From positions 124,001-188,000 of the forward strand of contig JARWMV010000236.1 of assembly GCA_030998015.1 (NCBI GenBank): a stretch of DNA of 64,000 bases. The letters run 5' to 3'. This stretch comes from Ceratorhiza oryzae-sativae (lineage: Eukaryota > Basidiomycota > Agaricomycetes > Cantharellales > Ceratobasidiaceae). The notes under the pieces are model-generated. The model made no database searches. It saw nothing but the letters and a program-made list of their open reading frames with translations, and was not told the origin of the DNA. Below are positions 62,542 through 64,000 of the stretch, piece by piece. The translations under genes were made by a program, and so were the position numbers. Position 1 is the first letter of the stretch. Every line of letters starts with the position of its first letter.

Positions 62542-64000
62542 ATGGCCCAGTACAACTACGAGGGGGGGCTGGCCTCGTACTTTATACTGACATTTCTGTC
62601 GCTGGTGCTCATTCCGCTGACCTTGTCTTTCAAACCGGCTGGTAAGTCTCTAATTGATTACTAGCAGCTCCCGTTATAATTTGTCTCTCTGGCTCAGCTG
62701 TGCGCAAGTCGGTCTCGTGTAAATGCCCCGAATGTACAGAAAAGGAGGCAAGGTTAAAGAAGACTCAAGGGCTGTCTCCGCTCCGGTTTGGTCTCAAGTA
62801 CGTTGCTTGGGTTGCTCTCCGGAACTTTGGGCTGATGTCCGATTATAGGTTATGGGTAACGATTCTGCTTTGGGTAGCATTCGGTGTCGTGGCATACTAT
62901 GCGGCAACGGCCAAGAGCGACACGAAAATATACAATCCTTTTGAGATTCTTGGCATCAGGGCGGTATGTATCGTTTGCATGCTCTGTCGGTAAATGTGCT
63001 AATATAACCTTTTAGGGGACCAGTGAAAAGGACATCAAGCGACACTTTAAGAAGCTTTCTGTCAAATTGTATGCCCAACCCCTGGTTTCACAGACTGCTT
63101 TGCTGACCAGATTACTTAGCCACCCCGACAAGGTCAAGCTCACCGTTAACCAAACCATGGAGGAGTTTCTGCACACTTTGTGGAGCTTACCAAAGCATAC
63201 AAATCGTGAGTTATCTGGGCAGCTTTTTGTCTGTGATGCTGAAGTGGGCTGCCCCGTTCATAGGTTGACGGATGAGACTGTTCGACAAAACCTTGAGCAG
63301 TACGGCCATCCTGACGGCAAGCAAGAGTTTAGCGTTGGCATTGCCATCCCTCACTGGATTGTCGAGGGCAAGAATTCCATTTGGGTGCTTGGGTTCTATG
63401 GCGTCGTATTCATGGGCGTCCTGCCTCTCGTCGTCGTACGTATACAGTTTGTTCTCTGGGTAGCATACGCTCATATTAAAACATGAATGCAGGGTCGTTG
63501 GTGGTTTGGCTCTCGTGGACTTACAAAAGATGGCGTACACGGAAGCACCGCCTCGCTCTTTTTCAAGGCTGTCACCGAGGACGCTTCGATTGACGAGCTC
63601 GTCAACATTCTTAGCCGTGGCTTCTCTACTGAGAACAAGATTACCACCAAGAAGGTTGTTCACACGACAGCGGTAGAGAATGATTTGAATGGACTGGAGA
63701 CCGAGATCAAAGCGGCGCTAGGATCTAGGTGGAGCACTGTTGCGCAGGTGGGTCCGCTAGGTTACATATTCGGGTTATATCAGCATATTGAAACCGAAAC
63801 CTATAGACCGCCAAAGTCAGGAGGCGAGACGTGCCCTGGTTTTGCTGTATGCTCACTTGTTGCGATTACCCGTCAATAACGACGCTCTGCGAAAAGGTTG
63901 GTTATGCCGCCTGCTCGTTTCGATTTGTATAATTGATAGTTCTTCAATTCGCCAGAACAAGCGGCCCTGATTCTGCGCGCGCCCACCCTCCTAACTTCCC
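62542..64000 (+). CDS. SEC63: Sec63, ER translocon J-domain protein (3' end beyond window)
   Basis: Integral ER membrane protein that recruits the lumenal Hsp70 (BiP/Kar2) to the Sec61/Sec62 channel for protein import. The order fits Sec63: TM1 in ASYFILTFLSLVLIPLTLSF, a short cytosolic part with a CKCPEC pair, TM2 in LWVTILLWVAFGVVAYY, the J domain (YNPFEILGI, DIKRHFKKLSVKLHPDK with HPD intact across an intron), LTDETVRQNLEQYGHPDGKQ, and TM3 in SIWVLGFYGVVFMGVLPLVV. The start of the Sec63/Brl domain follows (GRWWFGSRG, EDASIDELVNILSRG). The gene is cut by the right edge. One base is missing near 63165 (before the HFVELTKAYKS-type segment). Introns are 50-70 bases. Start ATG 62542 follows an ACCACC leader. 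Confidence 0.92.

Overview
The window is nuclear DNA of a filamentous basidiomycete, most likely an Agaricomycete of the Rhizoctonia/Ceratobasidium type. The evidence is genes split by many introns of about 45-65 bases with GT(A/G)AGT-like donors, tightly packed housekeeping genes on both strands, several F-box, kinase and DUF2235 genes of the kind expanded in such fungi, a GH7 cellulase, and a fragment of a fungal LINE. The genus is an inference from protein resemblance, not from a search.

Layout. 1-3760: 3' part of the Mediator subunit Med13. 4306-9346: two tandem paralogues of a DUF2235 alpha/beta-hydrolase (Tle1-like), with a 156-bp palindromic element between them. 9347-13299: about 4 kb with no recognisable gene. 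13300-14889 (-): a decayed F-box gene. 15386-29397 is a dense housekeeping block: class 3 lipase, Spt4 (-), Sda1, Kgd4, proteasome subunit alpha-1 (-), and the largest subunit of RNA polymerase III. 29690-30240: relic of a TAP-like hydrolase. 30712-32143 (-): GH7 cellobiohydrolase. 33862-34908 (-): unknown gene. 35396-37329 (-): nucleolin/Gar2-like protein. 38086-40082 (-): Rab escort protein. 40745-42825 (-): protein kinase with an unusual N-terminal tandem domain. 43905-45475: second F-box copy with a nonsense codon. 46757-47100: large inverted-repeat element. 47558-49359: fungal multi-pass membrane protein. 51297-53555: another membrane protein of unknown function. 55211-55984 (-): 5'-truncated LINE. 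57038-58216: short-chain dehydrogenase. 58380-64000: Ric8, phosphomannose isomerase (-) and Sec63, which runs off the window.

How the genes relate. They do not form a pathway. The conserved genes cover transcription (Med13, Spt4, Pol III), ribosome biogenesis (Sda1, nucleolin-like), the proteasome, prenylation of Rab GTPases, protein translocation, G-protein signalling and sugar metabolism. They are interleaved with accessory stretches that hold duplicated, decayed or mobile sequence.

Caution for users. Many conserved genes here are broken by single-base frame changes with no splice signal, including inside the metal-binding motif of RNA polymerase III. Essential genes cannot tolerate this, so the window probably carries assembly indels. 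Apparent frameshifts should not be read as pseudogenes without raw reads. Exon borders below were read by eye.
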